In this document: positions 10,963 through 22,600 of the stretch, piece after piece
Numbering within the stretch: position 1 is the first letter of the stretch
How the letters are laid out: each line of letters begins with the position of its first letter
DNA from: Notospermus geniculatus
Lineage: Eukaryota; Nemertea; Pilidiophora; Heteronemertea; Lineidae
Length of the DNA: 64,000 bases
Reading direction: 5' to 3'
Assembly (NCBI GenBank): GCA_002633025.1
Contig: NMRB01001582.1
Location: forward strand, 13,761-77,760
The notes under the pieces: generated by a model
Seen by the model: only the letters and a program-made list of their open reading frames with translations
Told to the model about the DNA's origin: nothing
Database searches by the model: none
Program-made: the position numbers and the translations under genes

Positions 10963-11330
10963 GTGCCCTTTCATTTCAAAAACTCAAACTTTTCTAAACG
11001 TGAGGAGGCATTTTTGAGTAGTGAACTGTCAGCACTTGAACAATGTGGTGCAATCAAGAAGGTAGAGAAACGACCAAAAGGTGTTTCACCTATTACAATG
11101 TATGTGCGTTCCCAAAAAGGGGGTTCCTTACATCTTGTTACAAACCTGTCTTATTTCAATGCATTTATAATGTGGAAACCCCTTTTTTCAGTATGAAAGT
11201 GTGAACACTGTAGTAGAACGTATTGAAGCCAGTGACCACATGGAGACATTTGATTTGAAAAATGTTTTTTTGAGCGAAAATGGGATAAAAAATGTGATTT
11301 ATGTTGACGACGGCATGTGGCTGCACCCAA
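10963..11330 (+). pseudogene. Reverse transcriptase remnant with internal deletion
   Basis: The start (SALEQCGAIKKVEKRPKGV, then HLVTNLSYFNAF) matches the fingers region of DIRS/Ngaro reverse transcriptases. A short segment later the frame contains VIYVDDG, the catalytic YVDD box. The FDLK motif is only a few residues before YVDD where about 100 residues would be expected, so most of the palm is deleted. The frame then breaks down with stops. Confidence 0.75.
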
Positions 11331-11701
11331 ATCGTGTATTACGGACCACAAAGATTTTGCTATACAGGTGGTAGAGGAGTTAGGTTTTTGTGTGAATTAT
11401 CCAAAGTCATCTCTAGACGATAACACTAGGAAGGAATAGGTTACATATTTGATTCTGATAGCCCAAATGGGCAACCGTGGTTGTACTTGCCTAAGGACAA
11501 ATTAATAAAATTGCAGATGAGTATAAGGTTGATCCTTAAGCTGGTAGTGTGCGGGCTAGAGTTTTGGCAAAGATATGTGGGCAAGCTATTGATATGTGCA
11601 AAGCCATTACTCCAGGTAGGCTGAAATTGAGACCGTTGTATACGTTGCTTGCCTCGAAATCTAGTTAGTCGAATGTTCTGCAGATCAGTCAACCAGCCGA
11701 G

Positions 11702-11911
11702 TTGGCTCTTCGGTGGTGGCTGGAAGCTTCAGAAAATTGGAATGGGTCTCCTCTCCGACTCAGACTTATTGACGTGCAGGCGTGGACTGATAGTTCAGAT
11801 GATGGCTGGGGTTGCGTGACAGGCGACAAAGAGGCAACAGGAAGTTGGGATGATGATGCCCGTTATGCACATATAAATTACAAGGAACTGCTCATGGTGT
11901 TATACATGTAG
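11702..11911 (+). pseudogene. RNase H domain remnant
   Basis: The 69-residue frame carries WTDSSDDGWG and HINYKELLMV, the signatures of the RNase H domain that follows the reverse transcriptase in DIRS-type elements. It ends at a stop before the C-terminal catalytic part is complete. Confidence 0.75.
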
Positions 11912-12130
11912 GCCTATGCTATACTATGCTTCAGGTCGGACCTTCAGGGCAAGAGTGTGCAGTTTCTGTGCTACAACATTACTGCAGCTGTGGCTTACTT
12001 AAGAAATATGGGCGACCCCAGCACAGTTTTGACAAAGTTGGCAGAGACAATATAGTGGTATGCAATAAAGTTCGATATCTCCCTCCAGATTTGGCATCTG
12101 GCCGGTTCGTTCAATCAGCATGCGGACAGG

Positions 12131-12589
12131 TTGTCAAGGTTATCAAGGATGTACGAGTGGCGACTACATCCCGCGGTGTTCAAATTGTTGGACAAAATGT
12201 TCGGTCCACATACAGTAGACAGGTTTGCCTCAATGTCTACGACTCACATTGCCAGATACAACAGTCGATTTTTAGACCCGTTTACGAGCGGGGTGGATGC
12301 TTTAGCGCAAACCGATTGGAGTACCGAAATGAACTTTGTGAATCCTCCTTTTCGTCTACTAGACAGAATATTGGACGTTATCACACGCCAGCGAGCATGG
12401 GCAACCGTGGTGGCTCCGTGGTGGCCATCCAAACCATGGTTCCAGAAACTTCGGAGATTGTCTATGACCCGTCCAATAAGGTTAAAACTGTCAGAAAGGA
12501 CAATAGTAATTAACAGTCAGGTCGCGGAACCTCTCAGAAACAGGAACTGGAACTTTTTCGCCTGGTGCGTTTATGGCGGAATCGGTTAA
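12131..12589 (+). pseudogene. Segment between RNase H and recombinase of the DIRS-like element
   Basis: This frame contains FGPHTVDRFAS, YNSRFLDPFTSGVDALAQTDW, FVNPPF and WATVVAPWWPSKPWF. These motifs are found between RNase H and the recombinase in DIRS-group elements, where the region is described as methyltransferase-like. NPPF would be the catalytic-type motif. This is the best preserved part of the element. Confidence 0.75.
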
Positions 12590-12892
12590 TTAAGTCCGGC
12601 TGTCAGTTCAGGCCTCTAGTCAATTCATGCTCAAATGGTCACCTGCGACAGTGGAGCAATATGATAGGTACAATGAGAAATTGCTGGATTTTTGTGTACA
12701 AAAGTCCTTCCTTTCCTCCACCAGAAAATACTCTGGCGGATTATTTGTGTCACATTGCCAATACTGTGGATAGGCCAACGTCTCAAATTTATGGGTCCCT
12801 TGCTGCATTGGGGGCGATCGGAGATACGATAATATCGGATTTGGTTAGCGCATCTTGGCACAAGCACTGGCAAGAGTAATACTGTCAGACTT

Positions 12893-13545
12893 ATGTCCAA
12901 AACACCTGTTATGCCAATTCCATTTCGTGAATTGTTTACTAGCTGGCCTTCAGATGAAGCTTTACCACTCAAAGACCTCCGGCTTAAGGCCATTACTTTG
13001 CTGGCACTAACTTGTACGTGTTGTATGTTACGGCCTTCAGACTTTGCCCCAAGAGCGGCCCGTGGACTCAGGTTCGGTCCGTAAATGTATATTTGGTTCA
13101 GATCAAGTGGTTTTTCTACCAGATGGTAGCTTGAAGATTTCTTTTCATGGTGTAAAGAATGATTTTGACCGTGATGGGTTTGTTGTAACCTTCCTGCTTC
13201 CTCCTGTCAACCTGATCCGATTTCATGTCTTAAAGTTTACATGCACAGAACTCAGAGTATTAGAAAGCATCCCCTTTTCGCCAGTGTTCTTGACATTGTC
13301 TCATCCTTACAAAGCAATAGATGCTTCAACTGTTTCCAAGGTTTTGCAGGAGGCCATTAGGTTGGCTGGCCTCTCTGGTAGTGGCTATACAGCGAAGTGT
13401 TTTCGGCCAGCAGGTGCCACATGTGCCATTGATGTTGGTGTTGGTTCAGACATAGCGCGTCATATATTGGACGTTGGAAATGTGCGGAAACTTTCGAAAA
13501 ACATTATGTTCATACTAAACTTCCAGGCTTATATTTGACAGACAT
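12893..13545 (+). pseudogene. Tyrosine recombinase, frameshifted
   Basis: Frame 12893-13084 ends with TCTCCMLRPSDFAPRAA, where the arginine fits catalytic Arg I. Frame 13044-13538 continues with a beta-rich segment and KCFRPAGATCAIDVG, where the arginine fits Arg II. The expected C-terminal HYVHT-like catalytic tyrosine is readable only in another frame near 13500-13515, so a frameshift precedes it. The two overlapping frames show a further shift near 13060. Confidence 0.75.
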
Positions 13546-13763
13546 GTTGAGTCACGATTAGTTCTTCCGGTTGTGTTAGGTTTTGGTTAACCATATAATA
13601 AGACAATTTGTTTCAAGCTTTTATACATTGCAGTTTGAGTAAGCCTTGCTGATTTGGGTTGTTTGCACTAGGCTAGTGTTATAGCCTAACATGTTCTTTT
13701 ATATCCGAGTAAACTTAATACATATGTACTTTGTTATTGTTAGATCTATCTGTTCTCTCTAAT

Positions 13764-13820
13764 TAAGCGTACACTGGTGTTGGTATGTGCTATGGGGTGT
13801 ACATGGATATTTGAAAAAAA
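13764..13820 (+). repeat. Ngaro-type direct repeat, copy 1
   Basis: TAAGCGTACACTGGTGTTG and the following 38 bases recur at 13991-14047 with a handful of changes. Confidence 0.8.
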
Positions 13821-13990
13821 AAGTAATTTAGCCCCACAGCACCCCGGTTGGTTCTTCGCGGCACCACTAGGTGCCACTCCAGGTCAGATTCTGCTGTGCA
13901 AAGTTTTAACATGTTTAATCCGGTTCTGTAGTGACTTAGTTATTTCATGTGTGTTTGATGTTGAGTTGACGTTTGTGCAATAAACGAGTC

Positions 13991-14047
13991 TAAGCGTACA
14001 CTGGTGTTGTTATGTTCTGTGGGGTGTACATGGATATTTGAAAAAAA
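13991..14047 (+). repeat. Ngaro-type direct repeat, copy 2
   Basis: This is the second copy of the 57-bp repeat. It is preceded by AATAAA at 13979, which could be a polyadenylation signal within the long terminal region. Confidence 0.8.
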
Positions 14048-14860
14048 GGACATTATGGTTGTTCACTGTAAGCTTTCAGTATCTTAATGTGGTGATGCCG
14101 AATAGAATGAATGCATGACAAATCATCATTGGAGATTTAAAAAGCCAATTAGTGTTAAGGGTTTTTCCTACTTGCCGTTTTAAATGTCATGTTTTCGTCA
14201 AGTGTATGTGTACTGGCCAGTTTATTAATTAGTGAATGTGGATGGATTTTTGCCAGGAACATGACGAGACAGATCTTTATAATGAGTGTAACATGATTCT
14301 ACTTGTCCCAAGTGGCTGTGGAAAGTGGTCTTTTCAAAAGAAATGGANNNNNNNNNNNNNNNNNNNNNNNNNNNNNNNNNNNNNNNNNNNGGGGGGGGTC
14401 CTCACAAAAGGGTCCCCTCAGCTTACCAGTAGTTCATCTGTATAGCTAAATCTTACTCTTAAATTTACCATTGATATCGTTTGGAGCGTAGGGTTATGTC
14501 GGTTTAGAGGAATCAGAGGAATCGGGCTGGAAAATCCAGAAAATCACTGTAAGAAAATCATAAATTATCAGAATATACATATAGTTATTCCATAACATTT
14601 CCTGGGCTATTGAGTTGTTATAATACATGTAAACTCATCATCATGGAGATTGGTGATAAGAGAGTCTAATAACTTGAGGGCCGAAAGCCAGCACTTTAGG
14701 AGAAAAGGGCCGAATTGCTAGTTCCATTAAAAATATTATGATGTTAACACGACCACGTGGTTTTGTTTATATATTTAGAACATGATCGTGTGTGACTGAT
14801 GGGCTGCACACTGTATTTTCCTCTGATTCCTCTAAATCAACATGGCCGCCCGGCCCTAGC
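14048..14860. other. Non-coding stretch containing an assembly gap
   Basis: N run at 14348-14390, followed directly by a G run. No gene was recognised on either side. Confidence 0.6.
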
Positions 14861-15380
14861 ATTACCAGTGTATCACCATCACTTACACCCCTTATCATGA
14901 TCCATGGGTGTGGCTTCCATTACCAGTGTATCACCATCACTTACACCCCTTATCATGATCCATGGGTGTGGCTTCCATTACCAGTGTATCACCATCACTT
15001 ACACCCCTTATCATGATCTATGGGTGTGGCTTCCATTACCAGTGTATCACCATCACTTACACCCCTCATCATGATCCATGGGTGATGCTTCCATTACCAG
15101 TGTATCACCATCACTTACCCCTCATCATGATCCATGGGTGATGCTTCCATTACCAGTCTATCACCATCACTTACACCCCTCATCATGATCCATGAGTGTT
15201 GCTTCCATTACCAGTGTATCAGCATCACTTACACCCCTCATCATGATCCATGGGTGTTGCTTCCATTGCCACTCATTAGGTTTCTGACAACATGGCCGCC
15301 CGGGCCTAACATTACCGGTGTATCACCATCACTTACACCCCTCATCATGATCCATGGGTGTTGCTTCCATTACCACTCTA
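14861..15380 (+). repeat. 58-bp minisatellite, about 9 copies
   Basis: Units start ATTACCAGTGTATCACCATC. Successive starts at 14861, 14919, 14977, 15035, 15093, 15149, 15207 and 15265 give a period of 58 (one unit of 56), and a further unit starts at 15311. A flanking ACATGGCCGCCCGG word occurs both before the array and before the last unit, so the array seems to have been duplicated with its border. Confidence 0.95.
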
Positions 15381-15548
15381 GGTTTTTAACAACAGACTTC
15401 AAACTTTGAATGTCAAACAAAGATCTTCTAATGGCTGGGGGTAAAAAAGTTAAAAAAAGTTCAAGTTTGTGTTAGTCTGATATCAACAACGGTAGAGGTG
15501 TCATTCGACTTTACACTTTAACCCCAGTCTATCCTGAAACCTTTCAGT

Positions 15549-15745
15549 AGAACTCAGATGAGCTGCAGTGTGCTCGTTCAGCGCCACAATCTGAGCATGA
15601 CCGGTACCCATTTATACATCTGGGTGGAGAGAGGTAAGGCAAAGAGACTTGCCCAAAGTCTCACGCCCCAGTGGGATTCAAACCCAGGACCCTCTGACTG
15701 CTTTCGTCGGAGACCCGAACCACTACACCACCGTGTATGTCAGTG
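15549..15745 (-). repeat. tRNA-derived SINE
   Basis: On the minus strand the head reads CGGTGGTGTAGTGGTTCGGG (A-box region) and GGGTTTGAATCCCACTGG (B-box region). It is followed by a body with AGTCTCTTTGCCTTACC, CTCTCCACCCAGATG and TATAAATGGGTACCGG. This head-plus-body layout matches tRNA SINEs known from echinoderms and other marine invertebrates. Confidence 0.8.
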
Positions 15746-15969
15746 GTTACCTCCATTCAGTTAAACTCAGGACAATGGGCCGAATAAATAAAAACTAGCA
15801 TTTGCTTTTTCTAGCCATTTTCTTGAGAACTCATTAATAAAAATGAGCATTTGCTGGAAGATCAAGCAAGTTCTCAACTAGACGAAGCAAAAGCTTGAAC
15901 CACCGAGCATGAACTTGAACTCGAAGAAAATGCTTGAATGTGTATTGATAAAAGCTATCTTTTTCTTAC

Positions 15970-16242
15970 ATGAGGAAGCATTTGCTCACACTTTGTGCAA
16001 GCTACTCTGGAGGTGCTTGGGCACTTGCTTTGACAGGTTTGCAGCAGCAATGCAGGGATATATTTATGCGAATTCGACAAGGGAAACTGTACAAAAGTCG
16101 GCGAGATCGAGATGAGATCTCACCGGCGACTTATCGCAAGTTATTTCGTTTCGAGAAAGAAAACGTGGAATGGCTTGTAGCTATGCCCGATACAGTCGAG
16201 AGCAGAGGCGGTTGTATGACTCCAGTGGCATCCCATCCATAG
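15970..16242 (+). pseudogene. Harbinger transposase N-terminal fragment
   Basis: The 90-residue frame contains RRDRDEISPATYRKLFRF, then KENVEWLVAMPDTVESRGG and CMTPV. This matches the region before the DDE core of PIF/Harbinger nucleases, where an (F/Y)RFSKE-like stretch is followed by a TRRG...LSP segment. The frame ends where the catalytic domain should begin, so no DDE residues are present. It could not encode an active enzyme alone. Confidence 0.65.
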
Positions 16243-16401
16243 TCTTTCCAAAGCTGGTAAAGATAGTTGCCTTTACATCCCGTAGTTCTTGGGCCTTTTT
16301 CTCCTTAGTACGGTACTTCGTAACTAACTTTTGTTCCAGTAAAACTGGATGTATACCTTAATGAGGGACACCAAAGTTAGATTAAAGTTTTCGGAATTGG
16401 C

Positions 16402-16626
16402 TTAAGACTCTTCTGAATCTGAATCTGCATGATGTTCTTTGGCAAATAACGAAAAAGATGACAACCCTGTCTCACCTTCATTGGAATTACATGTCAAGAG
16501 CCAACAACCACTCGGTTTAGATCTAGGGAAGTTCAGATAACATTCCAAATATCGACTCCGACTCCAGAGGAATCCTTTTTTGGGAACTCCGTCATACAAC
16601 GGCGTTTTCCAATGGTGTATACTCAT
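16402..16626 (-). CDS. Unrecognised minus-strand frame inside the Harbinger copy
   Basis: A 74-residue frame ends in an acidic/serine tail (KEHHADSDSEES). Harbinger elements often encode a second, DNA-binding protein in the opposite orientation, and this could be its remnant. No domain was recognised; coding status is uncertain. Confidence 0.25.
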   Translation of the reverse strand: MSIHHWKTPLYDGVPKKGFLWSRSRYLECYLNFPRSKPSGCWLLTCNSNEGETGLSSFSLFAKEHHADSDSEES

Positions 16627-17027
16627 TCAGGAGAAGGAATAGAACCCGCCTGGATGGTAAATTTATCTCCGACTTGAAAAGTCCGAATTTTAGCACCTCG
16701 GAGTTGGAGCGGGAGTGCGAGTCGTAAGATCGTAACGTCGCTTAAAGGGTTGAGCAACACATGTGCCACACAGCTCTTGCTTATATCTAACAAGCAAAAG
16801 ATTGAAGCTAAAGCAGAAGCTTATTAATACATTTTCAAGCATTTGCTTTGACTTGATCTTCTTCTAGGTGACCTTTTGCTTTTTCTCTTGCTTGATCTTG
16901 AAAGCAAATGCTAGGTTTTTATTTATTCGGCCCAATGACAGGGTATCTTTGCAAGTAAAACGTGGCCTCACTCCTAAGAGTGGGTTTTGCTGCTTAGAGT
17001 GCTTTGTTTCTCAACTGAAGGTTTCCT

Positions 17028-17399
17028 CCTACCCAGACAGCAGAGGTACGTTGGCCCAACGTCGGCAAAGGTTGACAGAGGTTTGCAAATGTCATTTGCC
17101 GACGTTGGTCTGACGTTGAGAATAGGTAGTTCACGACGATTTGGGCATGGGTCGGCCACGGGTTGTTCATCCATGTTGGCCCGACGTTGGTGTTTGGAGG
17201 GCGCTCGGGTGCTCTATAATGTCAATCAAAGGTTGGCGAATGTTTGGGTCAATGTCGGAATTTACCTAAAATCAACGTTGACTCAACGTTATTCGCGGGT
17301 GCAAAATGATGTTGGCACAACGTTGATGGTAACGTTGGGCCATACGTTGTCCACCGACGTTTTTCAACGTTGGGCCAACGTTGCTCTGCTGTCAGGGTA
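17028..17399. mobile_element. MITE built from CAACGTTGG motifs, TA flanks
   Basis: Ends TACCCAGACAGCAGAG and complement CTCTGCTGTCAGGGTA bound about 370 bp. The interior carries more than ten copies of ACGTTGG/CCAACGT in both orientations. The outermost TA on each side is compatible with a TA target duplication (Tc1/mariner-like). Confidence 0.8.
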
Positions 17400-18300
17400 C
17401 ATATGACACAGGTCTCGGGAGAATACCAACTTACGAGGGGGATACCGGGGAGCACACAGAAATAGCCATGATATAATATCTAAGTATCATTTGACGGGTG
17501 TGCATTTTCCCAACCTTCTGAATTGTGTCATTCACTCACGCCTACCTGAGTTGGGCACAAGCATAGGCCTACTATTATGTTATGTTACAAGTGCATGTAT
17601 TGGCTTCAATCGGGAAGATCGCCCATCATGGTAGTCATTTCTTGGAACAACCCTTGATGTGCCCCAGTTTCCTCGTAATATCACAACATGTCACGGTTAA
17701 TTCCTGGTGTAAACACGACTTCCAGTGAGGTGCCCCGCCTGTGTCTGAAACAACAGTAACAAGTTGCAGATCACATGATATGTTGGTGACGTCAGTTGCC
17801 AAACTCCATATAAACAACAAGACGATGTGTCCCCCAGTCACTCCAAGAGAAACGGTCGTCGATATTTCACTGAGACAACACTGAGTTTTAGTATCTCGTA
17901 TTTGACCTTTTGGATTATACATACGAAGAGTATTAAAGGTAAGGAGTGATTTTTACTTGGCCCAAATTTCCATTTTCGATATTTTATGATAATTCGTATT
18001 TTCATCATATTCATTAACATGTCATTGTTGATGAGCTGGCCTTGAGGCATTCTCACCACTAAAATCATCACACTTTTAAAAGTGGGTCAATTTTTCTCCT
18101 CCATTTTCTCCTTTTCCATTGACGTTATCTCCTGATTATTGACGCAATAGCAAATCATTTGGCGTGAAATAATGTCTCCTGATAAGCAATTTGAATAATA
18201 TAATCGGCTTGGTGTTTTTTGGACGATTTTTTGACCAAATGACGAGATTATTTTATAGGATGCATTTTCATGCTGGTCCACTGTCCTCGAGGCTTATTAA
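17400..18300. other. Non-coding stretch, nothing recognised
   Basis: No exon or repeat could be supported. Confidence 0.5.
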
Positions 18301-18364
18301 TGTACCCGGGTACTGTAGGCCTATAGCGGAGCGGCTGTAAAAGGCAGGGGACCAGTGTTACACA

Positions 18365-19545
18365 TTAAAAATGGTGGACATTCTTGTTTCATTACTTGAG
18401 CAGTTTGGCGCATTGTGATACATTTACTAACCCTTCACGGCTTCATTAGGTAAGGTAACATACATGTACTTCAACTCATTATGGTTATACTAGTATCGGA
18501 AACCATATTGTTTTTGGTCGTGGTATCTGTCTGTCTGTCTGTCTGTCTGTCAGTCATTCTGTCATTCTGTCCGCGTCTGTCACACCTCAACTTGGCTACT
18601 TCAACAGCTACAACTCTGGAAACCTGACCTACCCCCAGGTAACTTGATACTGTGAACATGATGAGCTTACCATTTCAGGTCTGTGATACCCGGGTTATTA
18701 CGTAATCGATATATCAAACTATGATATATTGTCTGTCACAATCTAACTTGGCTACTTCAACAGCTACAACTATGGAAACCTGACCTACCCCCAGGTAACT
18801 TGATCCTGTCAACATGATGAGCTTATCATTTCATGTCTGTGATACCCGGGTCATTGCGTAATCGATAATATATCAAAATATCATGGTGAGATTTAATATG
18901 CAAATTTGATAACATGAGATAAGTCAGAACCTGGCGATGGTAGAAGCCTAAAACCTTCACCTACACCTAGGTTATCAAGGATGACCTTTCAGATTACGCA
19001 ATGACGTTGAAGGTCAGAGGTCAAGGTCAAACAGTTCTAAAATGCAAATCAGCTCAGAATTTCAGGAAAAAACTAATCAGAAGCCCGCATTAACCATCTC
19101 CTATAGGTTTAATCAAGAATGCCTGTTCCAGTTACTCAATAATTCTCAAGGTCAGAGGTCAAGGTCACAGTCAACCGTCACAGATAACATGAGATAAGTC
19201 ATAACCTGCTGATGGTGGAAGCCTAAAACCTTCACATACACCCAGGTTATCAAGGATGACCTTTCAGATTATGTGCAATGACCTTGAAGGTCAGAGGTCA
19301 AGGTCAAGGTCACACGGTTCCAAAATGTAAATCTGCTCAGAATTTCAGGAGTAACTAATTAGAAGCCTGCATTAACCATCATTAACCAGTTACGCAAAAC
19401 TTCCCAAGGTCAGAGGTCAAGGTCACAGTGTACCAGCTCTAGAGTTGCAACTTCATAACTTCAACTGGAACTTGGCTTGTGGTAGATATCACGATCGGAA
19501 ACCATTGACATCGCTCCGATGTCCTGTTCTTGTTCTTTTATGTGT
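18365..19545 (+). repeat. Composite dispersed repeat with AGGTCA arrays, copy 2
   Basis: It starts with an arm related to 1842-1925, then TCGGAAACCATATTG, a (TCTG)n run at 18525-18560, duplicated ACTTGGCTACTTCAACAGCTACAACT segments, and three tandem units of the CACCTAGGTTATCAAGGATGACC repeat. It ends CGGAAACCATTGACATCGCT. AGGTCAGAGGTCAAGGTCA-type sites occur near 19011, 19149, 19288 and 19407. Copy 1 at 1840-2310 lacks most of the middle. Confidence 0.75.
18523..18560 (+). repeat. (TCTG)n microsatellite
   Basis: At least eight TCTG units are followed by degenerate copies. A related run occurs at 39415-39445 in the paralogous repeat. Confidence 0.9.
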
Positions 19546-20700
19546 AGCAACAATTTCCATGCTTAATTGATAACTAAGATGCCTGATTCAAATAATATAC
19601 AGTAGGCCCTACGTGGATTTCAGCCTTGTTGGCCATCTTCCTGACCAGTGTGTGTACACTCGCGAGCATTGGGCCCGGGGAACATCGATCGTGTGTCTAT
19701 TTTTATGGATGAACTGGGGCACCATAAACATACAGTAGCATAGCGCCTATTACTCAGGGGAAAGTAGGACATCTTTAATAGGATGTTCGTGGCTCCTATA
19801 TACTAACAACTTCCTGATAAGCACATCCTCTTGCAACAGGTCCTCTAAAACGCGCTCCCCTACTCGCACGTCCGAGGCCCTGTTGAAATTGGCGCCATTT
19901 CGCTGTGGAACTAGTGACAGAAAATCACAACCAATCACAGCGAAGCTTCAATCCCGCCATGGTCACTCCCAAATATGGTGGTTTCAAACATTCCTCGATT
20001 CGCTGACAAACTCGCTGGATTTTTTAATATTCCTGAATTAACTTCGCGTAAAATGGTTCTCATGGATTATCGATATAATGGGTAAGTACCGACGGGTTCA
20101 AACACGAAGGTATGATCCAGTTCATGGTGTGTGGGGCAGCTATCATTTGACAGCATGCATAAATTATGGAATGAGATACAGTGCTACGAGACTGGTATCC
20201 GGTAACTCGCAACACCACATCTATGTGCATACGTTGTAGTACTAGTTGCGCTATCTGGTTGTTACATCAAGTGGTATTTCCCCACTGCACTGCATGGTTT
20301 ATTTGTGAATTACCAACTGGCGAGTACACATGAGGGAACGTCCCTCTACTCCACCGAAACGGGGTGGGTTTCCCCAGGGCATTGTAACGCGCTGTGCAGA
20401 GTGGGAATGCCCTGGGTTCCCAGGATGTGATAGGCATGGCAGACAAGCCCTTAGTGGTTTCTCTGGTCATCGATGATGGCGCTGACTGATATTATACGGT
20501 ACAATATGCCCCTCGCCCTCGGCCTCATGCCAGCGAACCGTTGTTGCCGTTAGGCTTGTTTCATTCATTTTCACTGTATTTTATGCGGCAGTGTTAGGAC
20601 GTCTGCCAACCTCGTGAAAGACGACATGTTGCCTTCTCTTTGTAATCGATCAACTATAACCAAACAGTATTTTTTCCGTGGTATGCCGTCATTTTCGTCC
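19546..20700. other. Mostly non-coding; possible first-exon start at 20053
   Basis: An ATG at 20053 opens a short frame (MVLMDYRYN) that ends in a consensus donor GTAAGT at 20082. There is no matching downstream exon that I can join in frame, so it is recorded only as a possibility. Confidence 0.2.
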
Positions 20701-21050
20701 TTAAAGGGAGACTCCACTCATTGAAAAGTTTTGAATTTTTAGCAATCCATGTAGACTATGAGCTGTGATGTCACTAGTGTCAATAGGCTGACGACCTTTG
20801 TAGTGAATGAGCTAATACTGTGACTGCCTAGGCCTATTGGTTGTAACTTCATAAATATTATATGCATTGAGCATATATGACATCATGTATGCTATGCAAT
20901 GGTCCCCTTGGATCCAATTAAAATACTTAAAATGATCAGTTTGCTGATTTAAAAAAAAATATGACGTGTTGCAGATATCAATGAATTTGAATGTATTAAC
21001 TATATTTCAAAAATTCAAAATTTCACACGATGAGTGGAGTCTCCCTTTAA
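20701..21050. mobile_element. TTAA-flanked element (Kolobok/piggyBac-like), 342 bp
   Basis: Element 20705-21046 has ends AGGGAGACTCCACTCA and complement and is flanked by TTAA on both sides. TTAA targets are used by piggyBac and Kolobok; ends starting AGGG fit Kolobok better than the CCC start usual for piggyBac. It is non-coding. Confidence 0.8.
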
Positions 21051-21279
21051 TATCATTTTTGACTGCGCCTTGAATTCGAATAAAACATTAGTCAGCCTGG
21101 GATAATCAGTGGTTCTTCAGCCCTCGCTCCCTCCGTCACTGCGCAAATCTACATAATCAAATATTTACATCTAATATTCACTTGGGCTGCACACATCCTG
21201 AGGTTATCAGTGGTTCTCAGGTGAGAACCAAGAAAAGGACATCAGGGCGATGCCAATGGTTTCTGGTGATACTCAAGAA

Positions 21280-21830
21280 ACTGTGACCTTGACCTCTGAC
21301 CTTCAGAAGTACATGTATTGCGTACCTGGAACAGGGATCCTTGATTAAACCTATAGGGGATGGTTAATGCAGGCTTCAAATTAGTTTTCCCCTGAAATTC
21401 TGAGTACATTTGCATAGAACTGTTTGACCTACCTCTGACTTAAAGGTCATTGCGTGATCCGAAAGGTCATCCTTGATACAACCTAGGTGTAGGTGAAGGT
21501 TTTAGGCTTCCACCGTCACCAGCTTCTGATCTTACCATGTTATCTGTGATTTGCTGACCTTGACCTCTGACCGTGAGAAGTATTGTGTAACTGGAACAGG
21601 GATTCTTGATTAAACCTACAGGGGATGGTTAGTTCAAGCTTTTAAATAGTTGTCTCCTGATATTCCGAGCAGATCTGTACTTTAGAACTGTTTGACCTTG
21701 ATCTCTGACCTTCAAGGTCATTTCATAATCTGAAAGTCCATCCTTGATAACCTAGGTGCAGGTGAAGGTTTTAGGCTTTTACCATCGCCAGATTCAGGCT
21801 TAATATCTCATTAAATTTGCATATCAAATC
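21280..21830 (-). repeat. Composite dispersed repeat, copy 3 (inverted, two units)
   Basis: Two tandem units carry the complement TGACCTTGACCTCTGACC at 21282, 21555 and, with changes, 21691. The order of segments is the reverse complement of copies 1 and 2. Confidence 0.75.
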
Positions 21831-22044
21831 TCGCTATGATCAGCAAATATCATGCGACTGAGCAGGTGCAAACTGGAAATTTCAGTTGCAATAACATCCT
21901 TGGATGAGCTATGATGTTGCGGTAACAGTTTCAAGTCGCTTACTGTGCCAGATCTCCCGATATGTCAAAATATCAAATTTGATATATCAATATCATTATG
22001 ATGCTGACCTTGGAGAATAAATTTGACATGACAAAATCTCAACA

Positions 22045-22600
22045 TTTGATACATGTACAGTCATTGACATAAGTTTATCTACACCTACTACCTTGAATAT
22101 TTCAAATACTAGTGGGCCAATTTTAACACGGTTTGTAGCACATGAAAGTATATAACCTTGGTCATATTTCTGCATCAAACTTTTGGAAATTTGGAAATAT
22201 CATAATTATGTAATACCTCATTAGAAAAACCCCTAAAAATCAACATTTTTATTATGGAATTTTTTTGTGACCTTTGTTGCAGGGTTTATAGAGTGGAAGT
22301 TTCTAAGGATTTTGAGCTTTGTTTCGTCAAAATATCTTGAGTGGTTGCTGAGATATTTGAGATTATCAAAATTTCGATATTTTGAGAATTTTCAATTTTT
22401 CAAAAAAAATTGATATTAGTAGACAGAGCTCACCTAGAAACGTAGGAGAATGAAGTTTTGGAACTTTCAGTGTAAACTGGTTGGAAGTTACAGCTGTCTT
22501 AAGTTAAAGAGTTTAGCATATCAACATTTTGATATTCTGAAAATATGAATATCTCGGCCCAGTTAAAGCAAATAGTTCCAAAATTTTGTAAGCCCATATT
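22045..22600. repeat. Dispersed AT-rich repeat, copy 2
   Basis: Same family as 1405-1790, starting CAGTCATTGACATAAGTTTATC. It is longer at its right end, reaching GTAGACAGAGCTCACCTAG and beyond. Confidence 0.7.

Larger units (their letters stand above)
9545..14047 (+). mobile_element. Degenerate DIRS/Ngaro-like tyrosine-recombinase retroelement
   Basis: In order on the plus strand there are a gag-like region, a glycine/arginine-rich segment, reverse transcriptase remnants with YVDD, RNase H, a segment with VDRFAS and NPPF motifs, and a tyrosine recombinase. This order is characteristic of DIRS and Ngaro elements. Two 57-bp direct repeats at the 3' side (13764-13820 and 13991-14047) fit Ngaro-type split direct repeats. 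Stops, frameshifts and a large deletion in the reverse transcriptase show that it is dead. The 5' terminal repeat was not identified. Confidence 0.85.
15774..16936 (+). mobile_element. PIF/Harbinger-type transposon copy
   Basis: Inverted ends GGGCCGAATAAATAAAAAC (15777) and complement (to 16933) are flanked by AAT on both sides. Subterminal regions contain repeated AAGCATTTGCTT/CAAGCAAAAGCTTG words. The plus strand carries a Harbinger transposase N-terminal remnant (15970-16242). A minus-strand frame (16402-16626) is also open. Length 1157 bp, much shorter than autonomous copies. Confidence 0.8.

Noticed and set aside
15134-15409. 91-residue open frame
   Set aside because: It is a translation of the 58-bp minisatellite; periodic residues come from the DNA repeat.
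20053-20081. First coding exon MVLMDYRYN with a GTAAGT donor
   Set aside because: It cannot be joined in frame to the candidate exon at 24511 and has no other support; kept only as a note.
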